Origin: Saprospirales bacterium
GTDB lineage: Bacteria; Bacteroidota; Bacteroidia; Chitinophagales; Saprospiraceae
DNA length: 64,000 nt
Assembly (NCBI GenBank): GCA_002698985.1
Contig: PAAY01000101.1
Location: 23,077-87,076, forward strand
Direction of reading: 5' to 3'
This document shows positions 23,532-34,468 of the stretch, one piece after another (the first letter of the stretch is position 1; each line of letters begins with the position of its first letter). The translations under genes and the position numbers were made by a program. Below the pieces are notes generated by a model. The model worked only from the letters and a program-made list of their open reading frames with translations, did not search any database and was not told the origin of the DNA.

Positions 23532-26500
23532 ATGAAATACTTCTCCACCACATGCTGCCTGCTGCTGTTGGCACTGGTTTCCTTTGCCCAAACTCCCGCC
23601 AACTTCTGGAAAGAGGTCAGCTACGAGCAAATCTTCCTTCCGGAAAATGCAGAAACGGTTGACATGCCGGCCAACTACCGTCTGCTTTCATTGGATTTCG
23701 ACGGAATCAGGAATTACCTGCGCAATGCACCGGCTGAAGGCACCCCCAACATCAAAGAACAGGCCCTGCCCATCACCCTCCCAATGCCAGATGGCCGCAT
23801 GGAAACTTTCAAGGTTTGGGAATCTTCGGTAATGGCTCCTGAACTGGCGGCCAAATACCCCATGATCAAGACCTACGCCGGACAGGGAGTCGACAACCCC
23901 CATTACACCTTGCGAATGGGCACAGGTCTGGACGGTTTCCACGCCGTGATACTGGCCGAGAAGGGGGGATCTATCATTTCCCGCTATGCCACCAACCAAA
24001 CGAAATACTACCTGAATTACTCCAAATCAGACATCCGCCTCGATCAGCTCAACCTGCCTCCAGAGCTCATCAAAGTGGTGCAAATGGAATCGAAGAAGAA
24101 AGAAGCTGAGCAGATTGCTGCCCACAAAGGCGGCGTGCGTGGCGGTGGTGACGGCGAACTGGTAGAGCGCCGCGATTACCGCTTCGCCCTGGCCTGCACC
24201 GGAGAATACGGACAAACGCATGGCGGTACCGTTCCAACCGTACTATCTACCCTTGTAACAGCCGCCAACACCCTGAACAGCGTTGTCGGAAGGGATGCTG
24301 ACATGCGGCTTGTGCTCATTCCCAACAACGACCAACTGGTCTTTTTGGACCCCACCACCGACCCCTACAACAACGCCAACATGGGCACGGCCCTGCTGTC
24401 GCAAAACGAGCAGGTGCTCAACCAGATCGTCGGCCTGTCGAGCTTTGATGTGGGCCACGTTTACACCGGTCCATGCAGCGACGTGGGAGGTGTGGTCTCG
24501 GGTTCTGTGTGCAGCGCCGGAAAAGCCCGTGGTGTTACCTGCAACTTCGGAAGCAACGTGGTGGGTACCACCCTCAGCATCGCTGCCCACGAGATGGGGC
24601 ACCAGTTTTCCGCAGGGCACACCTTCAACAACTGCCCCGGCTCCGAAGGTCAGCACCACGCAGGTTCAGCCTATGAGCCAGGCAGCGGAAGCACCATTTT
24701 GTCGTACCAGGGTGCTTGTGGTTCCAACAACATTCCCGGTCCTTCGCAAGTACATTACCACGGTGGCACCGTTGAAGAATACTGGATTTACACCCACTAT
24801 ACCGGTGGCAACATTTGCCCGCTGGTAACGACCACCAACAACCACGCCCCGGCTGTGAGCCTGCCCTATACCGATGGCTTTTACATCCCCATCGGAACGC
24901 CCTTCGAACTGGAGGCCATCGCCTCTGACGAAGATGGCGATGCCATCACCTACTGCTGGGAGCAGATGGACCTCGGTCCGGTCTCGCAACTCGGCACCCC
25001 CATCGCTTCGGCACCGAGTTTCAGAAGCTGGGATCCCACCACCACCCCTGTCAGAACTTTTCCGAAGATGAGCACCGTGCTGAGCAATGGCTCCGATATT
25101 ACCGAAGTGCTGCCGACTTACTCCCGGGATTTCACCTTCAGGGTAACCGTCCGAGACAACAACATGAGCGAAGACGCCGGCGGTATCACCTGGCAGGATG
25201 TCAAGTTCAAAGCTACTGATTCGGCCGGACCGTTCAAGGTCACCTACCCCAACTCCAACCTCGACAACGTACAAGCCGGTCAACAGGTAACCGTCACCTG
25301 GGATGTGGCCAACACCGACAACAACAAAGTCAATTGCCAGTCTGTCAATATCCTGCTCTCCGTCAACGGCGGCAGTGCCTTCAACATTCCCCTGGCCATC
25401 AGCACGCCGAACGACGGCAGCGAAACCGTTTTCATTCCGGACGTAACCACATCCAGTGCCCGCATCCGCATCGAAGCGGCTGACAACATCTTCTTCGACG
25501 TTTCCAATCAGAATTTCTCGATAGAGCCGGCTGACGAGCCTGGCCTTGCTTTTTCTTTCGCTCCGCAATTCCAGCAAGTTTGTGTGCCGGACATTGCCGA
25601 AGTAACCATCAATACGCAGAGCATCCTAAACTTCGACCAGCCGGTCAGCTTTGAGATCATCGATGGCCTGCCCGCCGATGTTCAGGTCTCATTCAGTGCC
25701 AATCCGGTGATGCCGGGTGAGAGCACTACCCTCACCGCTGATATGACGGGCGTTGCCGACGATGGTTCTTTCACAGCTACGCTGCAAACCATTGCCGGAG
25801 GAGACACCATACTTTCAGAACTCTACTTCAACATCGTCAACAATGACTTTACAGCCCTTGCGCTGGAAGGTCCGGCTGATGGTGAATCAGGACTCGGCGT
25901 ATTGCCGGAGTTCAGCTGGACGGACCTGCCGCAGGCCGATGTGGTGAATTTCCAGTTGAGCACGACGCCTTTCTTTGCCCCTGACGACATTGTCGAAGAG
26001 GCTTACAACCTGACGGATTCGTACTATGTGCCAACCGTGGGCCTCGATGAAAACACGGTTTACTACTGGCGTATCCAGCCGGGTAACGAATGCGGCCTGG
26101 CAGACTTTACCCTGCCCGCCACCTTCCAGACCCGCACGGTGACCTGTACGCCGTTTGTCAGCAGCGATGTTCCGAAATCCATCTCAGCAATTGGCACACC
26201 GACGGTTTCTTCCGTGCTGCCCATCATTTCCAGCGGCACCATTTCCGACATCAATGTGTCAAAACTAAAAGGAACACACGACGCCCTTCCGCACATTGCT
26301 GCCTCATTGGTTAGCCCATCGGGCACCGAGGTGGTGCTGTTCAGCGGCATCTGTGGCAATACGCAAGCCTTTGACCTCGGCCTGGACGATGAAGCTGCTT
26401 TCGACGTTGCCGACAACTGCCCGCCCATCAACGGCATCAAATACCGCCCGCAAAACCCGCTCGCAGCTTTCAAAGGGGAAAACACCCTGGGAGAATGGAC

Positions 26501-27203
26501 CATGAACATCAAAGTGATCAACAACGACGGCCAGGGAGGAACCTTCGAAGCCTGGGGCGTTGAGTTCTGTGCCTCCATCGAGCCGGAGCACCCCTTCATT
26601 GTGAAAAACGACACCATGCCGGTGCCGCCCCTCGATACCCGGACCCTGTACAACATCTACCTGAATGTGCAGGATGCCGATGACGTTGCCGACGACCTGC
26701 AGTTCACCATCGTGGTGGCGACCAAGGATGGCTACATCGCACGCGATGGCGTGCAACTCGGTGTTGGTGATCATTTTACCATGCGAGACATCCACCAGGA
26801 GCGCATCACCTACACCAACACCAATCCCGATGCCCTCTTCGATTTCTTCACTTTCATCGTGCAGGATGATCAGGGTGGCTTCATGGGTACGCCCAAATTC
26901 AACATCGTCATAGACCCGGATGCGCCCGTGGCCACCAACGAGGCCCTGCCCGATGGTGTGGACCTCGTGATCTTCCCGAACCCTGCTTCCAACCTCCTCC
27001 GGCTGGCCCTCACCGAGCCACTGGACGAAAGGGCCTACCTGCAAATCACCGACCTGCGGGGAAGCGTGTTGTGGAAGCAGCCGGAAACAGACCTGCGCAC
27101 CGCCGTCAACATTGACGTCAGTGACCTACCCAACGGGCTTTACTTGCTCCAGCTTCGCACAAACAGCGGAGCCATTGCCAGGAAGTTCACGGTGATGAGG
27201 TAG
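23532..27203 (+). CDS. T9SS-secreted reprolysin-like (M12B) metalloprotease
   Basis: The protein has 1223 residues from the ATG at 23532; an earlier in-frame start at 23451 overlaps the -7 box, and the signal peptide MKYFSTTCCLLLLALVSFAQ begins here. A propeptide-like region (about 25-200) is followed by a metzincin domain with the zinc motif His353-Glu-Met-Gly-His357...His363. Then come Ig/fibronectin-like modules (about 430-790). A P-domain-like module (about 880-1020) contains LGEWTMNIKVINNDGQGG and WGVEFC. A cadherin/CSPG-like repeat (about 1030-1135) follows, and a type A T9SS sorting domain closes the protein (about 1140-1223, VIFPNPASNLLRLAL and SDLPNGLYLLQLRT). It is probably an exported protease acting on external proteins. 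Confidence 0.93.
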   Translation: MKYFSTTCCLLLLALVSFAQTPANFWKEVSYEQIFLPENAETVDMPANYRLLSLDFDGIRNYLRNAPAEGTPNIKEQALPITLPMPDGRMETFKVWESSVMAPELAAKYPMIKTYAGQGVDNPHYTLRMGTGLDGFHAVILAEKGGSIISRYATNQTKYYLNYSKSDIRLDQLNLPPELIKVVQMESKKKEAEQIAAHKGGVRGGGDGELVERRDYRFALACTGEYGQTHGGTVPTVLSTLVTAANTLNSVVGRDADMRLVLIPNNDQLVFLDPTTDPYNNANMGTALLSQNEQVLNQIVGLSSFDVGHVYTGPCSDVGGVVSGSVCSAGKARGVTCNFGSNVVGTTLSIAAHEMGHQFSAGHTFNNCPGSEGQHHAGSAYEPGSGSTILSYQGACGSNNIPGPSQVHYHGGTVEEYWIYTHYTGGNICPLVTTTNNHAPAVSLPYTDGFYIPIGTPFELEAIASDEDGDAITYCWEQMDLGPVSQLGTPIASAPSFRSWDPTTTPVRTFPKMSTVLSNGSDITEVLPTYSRDFTFRVTVRDNNMSEDAGGITWQDVKFKATDSAGPFKVTYPNSNLDNVQAGQQVTVTWDVANTDNNKVNCQSVNILLSVNGGSAFNIPLAISTPNDGSETVFIPDVTTSSARIRIEAADNIFFDVSNQNFSIEPADEPGLAFSFAPQFQQVCVPDIAEVTINTQSILNFDQPVSFEIIDGLPADVQVSFSANPVMPGESTTLTADMTGVADDGSFTATLQTIAGGDTILSELYFNIVNNDFTALALEGPADGESGLGVLPEFSWTDLPQADVVNFQLSTTPFFAPDDIVEEAYNLTDSYYVPTVGLDENTVYYWRIQPGNECGLADFTLPATFQTRTVTCTPFVSSDVPKSISAIGTPTVSSVLPIISSGTISDINVSKLKGTHDALPHIAASLVSPSGTEVVLFSGICGNTQAFDLGLDDEAAFDVADNCPPINGIKYRPQNPLAAFKGENTLGEWTMNIKVINNDGQGGTFEAWGVEFCASIEPEHPFIVKNDTMPVPPLDTRTLYNIYLNVQDADDVADDLQFTIVVATKDGYIARDGVQLGVGDHFTMRDIHQERITYTNTNPDALFDFFTFIVQDDQGGFMGTPKFNIVIDPDAPVATNEALPDGVDLVIFPNPASNLLRLALTEPLDERAYLQITDLRGSVLWKQPETDLRTAVNIDVSDLPNGLYLLQLRTNSGAIARKFTVMR

Positions 27204-27285
27204 GTTGGAGAGGTTTAAAGGGGTTTTAGAGGGGTTTGGAGAGGTTCGGTTGACTTCTCAAGCCCCTCTAAACATTTCTAAACCA
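27203..27285. repeat. GGTTTagAGG inverted repeat after a T9SS gene
   Basis: GGTTTAAAGGGG, TTTTAGAGGGG and TTTGGAGAGG follow the stop directly. CCCCTCTAAACATTTCTAAACC at about 27263-27284 is the reverse-complement arm. The form and place are the same as the repeat at 2938-3025, after the other large T9SS gene. Confidence 0.65.
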
Positions 27286-27286
27286 A

Positions 27287-27916
27287 TCACTTCACTTCGC
27301 AATGCAGTAACTTCTCTGCTTTTCCTTCCTTCGTCAAAACGAAGCCTTCAAGCAGGTCACCAATTTGAACGGGGCCTACGCCGGCCGGCGTTCCGGTGAA
27401 GATGAGATCGCCCTGTAGCAGCTTGAAATAACGGGAAATAAACACGATCAGCTCATCGAAGGGGAACAACAGGTCACGCGTGTGGCCGTGCTGCACCTCA
27501 TCTCCGTTTTTGCGAAGAAAAAATTCGATGTCGCCATCCGGCTGCCGGACATCTTCTATCGGCAGGAACTTTCCGAGTACAGCAGAATTGTCAAAACCTT
27601 TGGCCAGTTCCCAGGGCTGCCCCTTTTTCTTGAGTTCTGATTGCAGATCACGGGCTGTAAAGTCAATGCCCAGGGCAATTTCATTGTAATAAGTGTGCGC
27701 AAATTCAGGCTGTACGGCCTTCCCATTCTTGCAGATTTTCAGCACCACCTCACATTCGTAATGGAGGTCCTTCGTAAAATCCGGATAGTAAAATGGCTTC
27801 TCGTTCACCAACAGCGCCGACGGCGGTTTCATGAACACCACCGGCCTCTCCGGAACGGGATTGTTCAGCTCTTTGGCGTGGTCAGCGTAATTGCGGCCTA
27901 TGCAAATGATCTTCAT
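27287..27916 (-). CDS. Fumarylacetoacetate hydrolase family protein
   Basis: The protein has 209 residues, the short single-domain form of the FAH family. It opens with MKIICIGRNYADHAKELNNP and FMKPPSALL. The metal-binding acids are in YECEVVLKI and LGIDFTARDLQ, and GTPAGVG is near the C-terminus. Members act as acylpyruvases, oxaloacetate decarboxylases or 2-hydroxyhepta-2,4-dienedioate isomerases; which one cannot be told from sequence. The gene start is flanked by a GGATTAT repeat array that reads ATAATCC on the coding strand. Confidence 0.9.
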   Translation of the reverse strand: MKIICIGRNYADHAKELNNPVPERPVVFMKPPSALLVNEKPFYYPDFTKDLHYECEVVLKICKNGKAVQPEFAHTYYNEIALGIDFTARDLQSELKKKGQPWELAKGFDNSAVLGKFLPIEDVRQPDGDIEFFLRKNGDEVQHGHTRDLLFPFDELIVFISRYFKLLQGDLIFTGTPAGVGPVQIGDLLEGFVLTKEGKAEKLLHCEVK

Positions 27917-28400
27917 GCTTGAGGGTTATGATGATTATGGAGGATTATGGAGGATTATGGAGGATTATGGGGATTATGTGGGTTTAGCAGGAACACTCTG
28001 TTCAACTCTGTTTTTTAATGAGTTTAGAGTGTAGGGTGTAGAGTTTAGGGTTTGGAGGCGCTAGCTCCGTGGAACTCCCTGTCTAAACTCTGTTCAACTC
28101 TGTGTAACAACTCTGCTTAACTCTGTGGTTATGAAGTTTAGAGTGTAGGGTTTAGAGTGTAGGGTTTGGAGGCGCTAGCTCCGTGGAACTCCCTGTCTAA
28201 ACTCTGTTCAACTCTGTTTTCAACTCCGATAACTCTGTGGTTTAAAAAGTTTAGGGTGTAGGGTTTAGAGTGTAGGGTTTGGAGGCGCTAGCTCTTTCAT
28301 CCCTCACCCCTCATCCCTCATCCCTGAATTGTCACGCCCGTCACGTTCGTCACGAGTTACGAGTCACGAGTCACGAGTCACGCATCACGAGTCACGACCA
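27917..28400. repeat. Composite intergenic repeat A
   Basis: On the plus strand, ordered modules run as follows: GGATTATGGA repeats (27926-27975), GGGTTTAGCAGG, ACTCTGTT repeats, GTTTAGAGTGTAGGG, GGAGGCGCTAGCTCCGTGG (two full copies near 28053 and 28168, a third partial), TCATCCCTCATCCCTGAA, GTCACGCCCGTCACG, then ACGAGTCACGAGTC. The middle part is itself repeated two and a half times. Read on the minus strand the order ends in ATAATCC next to the FAH start codon. From 28400 to 28570 is the unique leader of the next gene, with GGGGCGC/GCGCCC arms. Confidence 0.8.
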
Positions 28401-28552
28401 CAAGGCGCCAAAGTTATATTCCTTCAACAAAGCACCAAACAGAAAGGCCAACGGGGCGCATGATTTTTCTCATCAGATTCCCAACCGCATCCGGTTTTTT
28501 TTGCGCCCGGCTGGAAGCGGTACCTTCCATTCCCGCCCTAACCATTCATTGA

Positions 28553-29971
<1,419 letters not shown>

Positions 29972-29980
29972 CCGGGGATC

Positions 29981-30010
29981 GGTTGTCCCCGACGGCTATC
30001 GGGGACAACC
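29981..30010. terminator. Hairpin between convergent genes
   Basis: GGTTGTCCCCGA-cggcta-TCGGGGACAACC, a perfect 12-bp stem (29981-29992 with 29999-30010), lies in the 42-bp gap between two stops. It has no T-tract, so it may act as a block to RNA decay or as a weak terminator. The CCCCGA/TCGGGG core recurs in the composite repeats downstream. Confidence 0.55.
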
Positions 30011-30013
30011 GCC

Positions 30014-30880
30014 TCAGCCCCTGTTAAACAGCTTTTGTTTTTCGAAGCGCATGATGGTAATGCCTTTCGAAGGCAGCAGGATTTCGTCAAGGCCTTTGGT
30101 CAATGGCAGCAGCATTTTTTGCAGCCAGAGGGCACGTTTTGAGGAAGGAGGTTCAGCCTCTTCATAAGAGGGTGGTTTCAGCACGCTGGCCGGATAGCCA
30201 AAGAGGTACAGGATGGGGCTGAGCACCCAGCGAACCCAGTGGTATGGGGTTCGGCGGGCACCGAACATCACCCGGCTGAATGCCACGTCGAGGTAGCTGA
30301 CCTTCCTGAGCTTGAACTGTCTTTCGTCAAAATGGGCTTTGTAATCCTCCACCGGGCGGTAGATCATATCCGGAGCAACATTTTTGGAAGGGGCTGTTTC
30401 TTCCACCAGAATTACCAGGTCCCTTGACACCCGGCACACCTCCTCAACAGCCTTTTCCATCTCCTCGTCGTTCAGGTACTGCAACTCAAAAAGCACATAC
30501 ACAATGTCGAAAGCGGCATCGGGAAAAGGCAGGTTGGTGACCGGGGCCACGCTGAGGTCAACCGGAATGCCTTCCAGGTATCGCTGCGCAATCTCGATGG
30601 CGGTAACCGACTGATCCGTGCCATAGAGTTCCTTGGGCTTGTATTGGGCAGCGGCTTTGAGCAGGTCGCCAATACCACAACCTACCTCCAGTACCGACAA
30701 GCCTTCCACCTCTTTGAGGTTAATTTTTTTGAGGAGCTTGTCCCTGAAGTATTTTTCGAAGGGAGTGCGGGGCGGCTCAAACTGGGCGTTCACCGCATTG
30801 GGAACCAGCTGAACGATGCGCCGGCGCAGGTTGCCGGCGGCTTTGTTCACAGTGCTTACGTTGAGGGGGATTCTTTTCAT
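30014..30880 (-). CDS. Class I SAM-dependent methyltransferase
   Basis: The protein has 288 residues. Methyltransf_11-type core: motif I VLEVGCGIGDLLKAAAQY, the acidic residue at the end of strand 2 (LYGTDQS), and motif IV FPDAAFDIVYVLFELQYL. The C-terminal third is unusual, with several Pro/aromatic stretches (YHWVRWVLSPILYLFGYP) that may touch the membrane. The substrate is unknown; a lipid or quinone is possible from the hydrophobic segment, but this is inference. Standalone. Confidence 0.82.
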   Translation of the reverse strand: MKRIPLNVSTVNKAAGNLRRRIVQLVPNAVNAQFEPPRTPFEKYFRDKLLKKINLKEVEGLSVLEVGCGIGDLLKAAAQYKPKELYGTDQSVTAIEIAQRYLEGIPVDLSVAPVTNLPFPDAAFDIVYVLFELQYLNDEEMEKAVEEVCRVSRDLVILVEETAPSKNVAPDMIYRPVEDYKAHFDERQFKLRKVSYLDVAFSRVMFGARRTPYHWVRWVLSPILYLFGYPASVLKPPSYEEAEPPSSKRALWLQKMLLPLTKGLDEILLPSKGITIMRFEKQKLFNRG

Positions 30881-30970
30881 GGTTGTAGTCTCTCAATTCG
30901 CAGGGGAAGTTACGACGGGATTTCGTTTTACCGAAGGCAGCAGAAAAAACCTTGCAACAGAAAAGGCAGA

Positions 30971-31486
30971 TTACCTGGGTGCCTCCACGCCAAAGATCCA
31001 AACCGGAATATTTTTGAAAGTGCTCTCTTTCAGCAAAGACATACCGTTGCGGCGGGCCACCGCCTGCGAACGCACATTTTCAGGATGGATGAGGGAAATG
31101 AGGCGGGGCGCCAGTTTTTCCCGAAAGGCGAATTCCCGGCAGGCAATGGCAGCCTCTGTGGCATAGCCATGCCCCCAATGCCCGGGCATGAGGTGGTAGC
31201 CAATTTCCAGTTCCTCCTTGCCCTCCACCTGCTGCCAGATCAGCCCGCACTGGCCGATGAACTCACCGGTTTCCCGATGCTCCAGGGCAAAAAGTCCGTC
31301 GCCACGGTTGCGGTAGCGCCCCTGGGCCCGTATGAGCCAGGCCTCCAGGTACGCGTCGATGGGGTCTTTGATGAACAGGTATTTTACGGCCTCCGGGTTT
31401 TCGAAAAAGGTGCGCAACATGGGCGCATCGGAGTACTCCAGGGGCCGGAAACGCAGGCGTTCAGTGGTAAGGTCTTTTAACAGCAT
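30971..31486 (-). CDS. GNAT family N-acetyltransferase (RimJ/RimL type)
   Basis: The protein has 171 residues from the ATG at 31486; an in-frame TTG lies two codons earlier. Acetyltransf_3 pattern: TERLRFRPLEYSDAPML at the start, EIGYHLMPGHWGHGYATEAA as the acetyl-CoA loop, and SLIHPENVRSQAVARRNGM at the end. Such proteins acetylate N-termini or small molecules. Target unknown. Confidence 0.88.
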   Translation of the reverse strand: MLLKDLTTERLRFRPLEYSDAPMLRTFFENPEAVKYLFIKDPIDAYLEAWLIRAQGRYRNRGDGLFALEHRETGEFIGQCGLIWQQVEGKEELEIGYHLMPGHWGHGYATEAAIACREFAFREKLAPRLISLIHPENVRSQAVARRNGMSLLKESTFKNIPVWIFGVEAPR

Positions 31487-31505
31487 GCCCAAAAGTAGGA
31501 TGCTT

Positions 31506-32384
31506 TCAGTCCTTTACGATTTTTCTCACCACAGTTTTTCCTTCGGCAAAACGCAGATGCAGCAAATAGACACCGGCGGGAAGTTGGCTGAGGTCTATTT
31601 CAGCCTCTTTTCCTTCGGTAAATGAATCGCTGCCAAGCTGCTGCCCGGCAACATTGGTCAGCCGCCAGGTTGCCGCAGGCGAAGGAGAAGAAAAATGTAT
31701 GCGCAAAACATCCGCCACGGGATTTGGGAAAAGGGCTAGCTCCGGCAAACCCGGCTGAGGTTCTCCTGTGGCATTGCACACGTCCACTGTCACTTCCGTG
31801 ACCACCCCGGGCGACAGGATGAAATTCGGGCAGATGGCGGGGGCCCCAACCACGGTGTATGCCCCGCTTTGGGTCACGGGCAGCGTAATTCCGGTTTCGC
31901 CTGGGATGGGCACGCCGTTGTTGTACCAGGTGATGCTGGCCTCGTAAGGCGGGTTGAGGGTCAGAAACATGGTGTCGCCTTCGCAAATGAGAAAGGTTTG
32001 GGTATTGGGGTCAAACTCGTAATTGCCGGTAAGGGAAAGCGTTGGCAACAGAAAAGCCCATGCATCCAGCAGCACTTCGGGAGAGGTTTCGGTGCAGCCG
32101 TTCAGGGTGGCTTCCACGCTGTAGTAATTCAAGGCATCGACTTCCGTAAGAACGATGCTTTGCCCGGTGGCTCCGGGTATGGGCTCGGCCTGGCTGGCAC
32201 CCCAGGCCCGGCGGTACCACTGATAGGCGTCGTAAACCTGGGTCTTCAGTTCGGTGCTGCCTTCCGGGCAGAGAATGGTGTCGCCCTCGATGGTGGGATC
32301 AAAGGGGCATTGGGCTTGCACGCCATTGCTGGAAGCGAAGAGGAAAAATGAAAAAATGCCAAGGCTAAGGAATTGTAATTTCAT
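31506..32384 (-). CDS. T9SS-secreted Ig-like protein
   Basis: The protein has 292 residues from the ATG at 32384; the frame is open to 32522, but the signal peptide MKLQFLSLGIFSFFLFASS starts here. Two Ig-like (PKD/SprB-type) segments are visible, PEGSTELKTQVYDAYQWYRR and SITWYNNGVPIPGETG. The type A sorting domain follows (about 215-292, LALFPNPVADVLRIHF and LSQLPAGVYLLHLRF). It is probably a small adhesin or surface-displayed protein. No enzymatic motif. Confidence 0.85.
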   Translation of the reverse strand: MKLQFLSLGIFSFFLFASSNGVQAQCPFDPTIEGDTILCPEGSTELKTQVYDAYQWYRRAWGASQAEPIPGATGQSIVLTEVDALNYYSVEATLNGCTETSPEVLLDAWAFLLPTLSLTGNYEFDPNTQTFLICEGDTMFLTLNPPYEASITWYNNGVPIPGETGITLPVTQSGAYTVVGAPAICPNFILSPGVVTEVTVDVCNATGEPQPGLPELALFPNPVADVLRIHFSSPSPAATWRLTNVAGQQLGSDSFTEGKEAEIDLSQLPAGVYLLHLRFAEGKTVVRKIVKD

Positions 32385-32575
32385 AGTTGGGATTTTGATG
32401 GTTCGTTGCCTGATCGTCTTTTCTTTATGACGTGCCTCGTGTACGCATGGGTTGGGGCTTTGAACACAATCATTCTGAGACATCGCCTGCCGGCAAACGC
32501 TCAAATCCGTGTAACTTCGCACGCCGGTTTTGGAATGGCTCCGGGCCGGAACACTAAATTAACTAACACTCGTAA

Positions 32576-33934
32576 ATGAAATACGCTAAAAACATATTGG
32601 AAACCATCGGCAACACGCCGCTGGTGAAACTGAACAAAGTGGTGGCCGATGTGCCGGCGCTGGTACTCGGCAAAGTGGAGACCTTCAACCCCGGCCACAG
32701 CATCAAAGACCGCATCGGTCTGAAAATGCTGGAAGTGGCCGAGGCAGAAGGCAAGATCAAGCCCGGCGGCACCATCATCGAGTGCACCAGTGGCAACACG
32801 GGCATGGGCTTCGCCCTGGCCGCGGTGGTCAAGGGTTACCGCTGCATCTTCACCACCAACGACAAGCAGTCGAAAGAAAAGCTGGACCTGCTCAGGGCCC
32901 TGGGTGCGGAGGTCATCGTTTGTCCGACGGCCGTTGCCGCCGATGATCCCCGGAGCTACTACTCCGTTGCGGAGCGACTGAGCAAGGAAATCCCCAACTC
33001 CTTCTGGTTCAACCAATACGACAACCTGGCCAACCGCCTGGCGCATTACGAAAGCACTGGCCCGGAAATCTGGGAACAGACCGACGGCAAAATCACCCAC
33101 CTGGTGGTGGGCGCCGGAACAGGAGGTACCGTGACGGGAACCGGAATGTTCCTCAAAGAGAAGAATCCCGACATCCAGGTCTGGGCCATCGACACTTACG
33201 GCTCCACGCTCAAGGCCTACCACGAAACCGGAAAGATCAACGAAGACGAAATCTACCCCTACATTACCGAAGGCATTGGGGAGGACATCATTCCGAAAAA
33301 CTACGATTTCAGCATCATAGATCACTTTGAAAAAGTGACCGACAAGGACGGTGCGGTGATGGCCCGCCGCCTGGCCCGTGAGGAAGGACTGATGCTGGGC
33401 TACTCTGCCGGCAGTGCCGTGGCTGGCCTGCTCCAACTAAGCCACCGCTTGGGCCCCGACGATGTGGTGGTGGTCATCTTCCACGACCACGGCAGCCGCT
33501 ACGTCGGCAAAATCTACAACGACGACTGGATGCGGGAGCGGGGCTTCCTGGATACGGAACTGAAGGTGAAAGACCTGGTGGCTGGAAAGCGGGACAAATC
33601 GTTCTACACCCTGAGCCCCGACGACACCGTCCGGCAGGCATTCGAACTCATGAAAAGCCACGACATCTCACAGATACCGGTCATGGAGGAAGGTCAGAAC
33701 ATCGGCTCTGTCATTGAAACGGACCTGCTCAAATTCCTCCTCGACAACCCGCTGAACAACGCCGAGAAACCGGTGAGCACCATCATGGGCAAACCCTTTC
33801 CGGAGGTGCCAGCTGATTTGCCGTTCCGCCAACTGAATAAGTACCTTAGCAAGAGCATTCAGGCCGTGCTGACCAAAGACCGCACCGGCCAGTGGCATAT
33901 CATTACGCAGTACGATTTGCTGCAGGCGGTTTGA
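32576..33934 (+). CDS. Cystathionine beta-synthase
   Basis: The protein has 452 residues. PLP fold-type II domain (1-320) with Lys44 in HSIKDR, the substrate loop CTSGNTGMG and the phosphate loop GAGTGGTVTGTG. Two CBS domains follow (about 335-452, DDTVRQAFELMKSHDISQIP and FRQLNKYLSKSIQAVL). It condenses serine and homocysteine to cystathionine, and the CBS pair suggests nucleotide or SAM regulation. No N-terminal heme domain. A simple O-acetylserine sulfhydrylase lacks the CBS pair, so the call favours CBS. A near-match to the promoter box (TAACTTCG, 32512-32519) lies upstream. Confidence 0.92.
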   Translation: MKYAKNILETIGNTPLVKLNKVVADVPALVLGKVETFNPGHSIKDRIGLKMLEVAEAEGKIKPGGTIIECTSGNTGMGFALAAVVKGYRCIFTTNDKQSKEKLDLLRALGAEVIVCPTAVAADDPRSYYSVAERLSKEIPNSFWFNQYDNLANRLAHYESTGPEIWEQTDGKITHLVVGAGTGGTVTGTGMFLKEKNPDIQVWAIDTYGSTLKAYHETGKINEDEIYPYITEGIGEDIIPKNYDFSIIDHFEKVTDKDGAVMARRLAREEGLMLGYSAGSAVAGLLQLSHRLGPDDVVVVIFHDHGSRYVGKIYNDDWMRERGFLDTELKVKDLVAGKRDKSFYTLSPDDTVRQAFELMKSHDISQIPVMEEGQNIGSVIETDLLKFLLDNPLNNAEKPVSTIMGKPFPEVPADLPFRQLNKYLSKSIQAVLTKDRTGQWHIITQYDLLQAV

Positions 33935-33939
33935 TTTTT

Positions 33940-34129
33940 TTGAGGATTTGAGGATTTGAGGATTTGAAGAACTGAGCCCCGATGCCGATATCCCGAAGCC
34001 GAAGGATTTCAGGATTCGGGATCGGCACGGGGGAGTAACTGAGGAACTGAAGTTGCCCTAAACCTTACACCCTAAACCCTACACCAAAAAACCCTAAACT
34101 TTAAACCCTACACCCTAAACCACCAGCAA
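33940..34129. repeat. Composite intergenic repeat B
   Basis: GAGGATTT repeated four times right after the stop is followed by a GCCGATATCCCGAAGCCG palindrome-rich part. Then CCCTAAACCCTACACC-type repeats run up to 10 bp before the next ATG. Confidence 0.7.
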
Positions 34130-34468
34130 ATGGTTAAAGAATTCAACGAGTACCGGAGCAGGATGAATGAGAAGATCTTCGAGCAGAAGAACAAGACCCT
34201 GAACCGCTTTTTTGCCCTCGACCAGGGGGCCTATGCCGATGGCGCACTGGACAAGAAAACCAAAGAACTGCTCGGTCTGGTGGCTTCCATGGTGCTGCGT
34301 TGCGACGACTGCATCCGCTACCACCTGCAAACCTGCCACGAGCTGGGTGTGACCACCGAAGAGGTGTTTGAGGTTTTCTCCATCGCCAACCTGGTCGGCG
34401 GCAGCATCTGCATCCCCCACACCCGCCGGGCCGTGGAATTTTGGGAAGAACTAAAAAAACAGGGATGA
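34130..34468 (+). CDS. Carboxymuconolactone decarboxylase family (AhpD-like) protein
   Basis: The protein has 112 residues. It carries the AhpD-type thiol site CDDCIRYHLQTCHELG, in which CxxC is followed three residues later by His, and the helix EEVFEVFSIANLVGGS. These all-helical proteins form trimers or hexamers and act in peroxide or alkyl hydroperoxide reduction or are of unknown use. Its stop codon TGA lies within the GGGATGA repeat module of the following composite. Confidence 0.87.
   Translation: MVKEFNEYRSRMNEKIFEQKNKTLNRFFALDQGAYADGALDKKTKELLGLVASMVLRCDDCIRYHLQTCHELGVTTEEVFEVFSIANLVGGSICIPHTRRAVEFWEELKKQG

Noticed and set aside
28330..28396. Possible CRISPR array in ACGAGTCACGAGTCACGAG
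   Set aside because: Units are 5-10 nt, tandem without spacers, and no cas genes are in the window. These are microsatellites.
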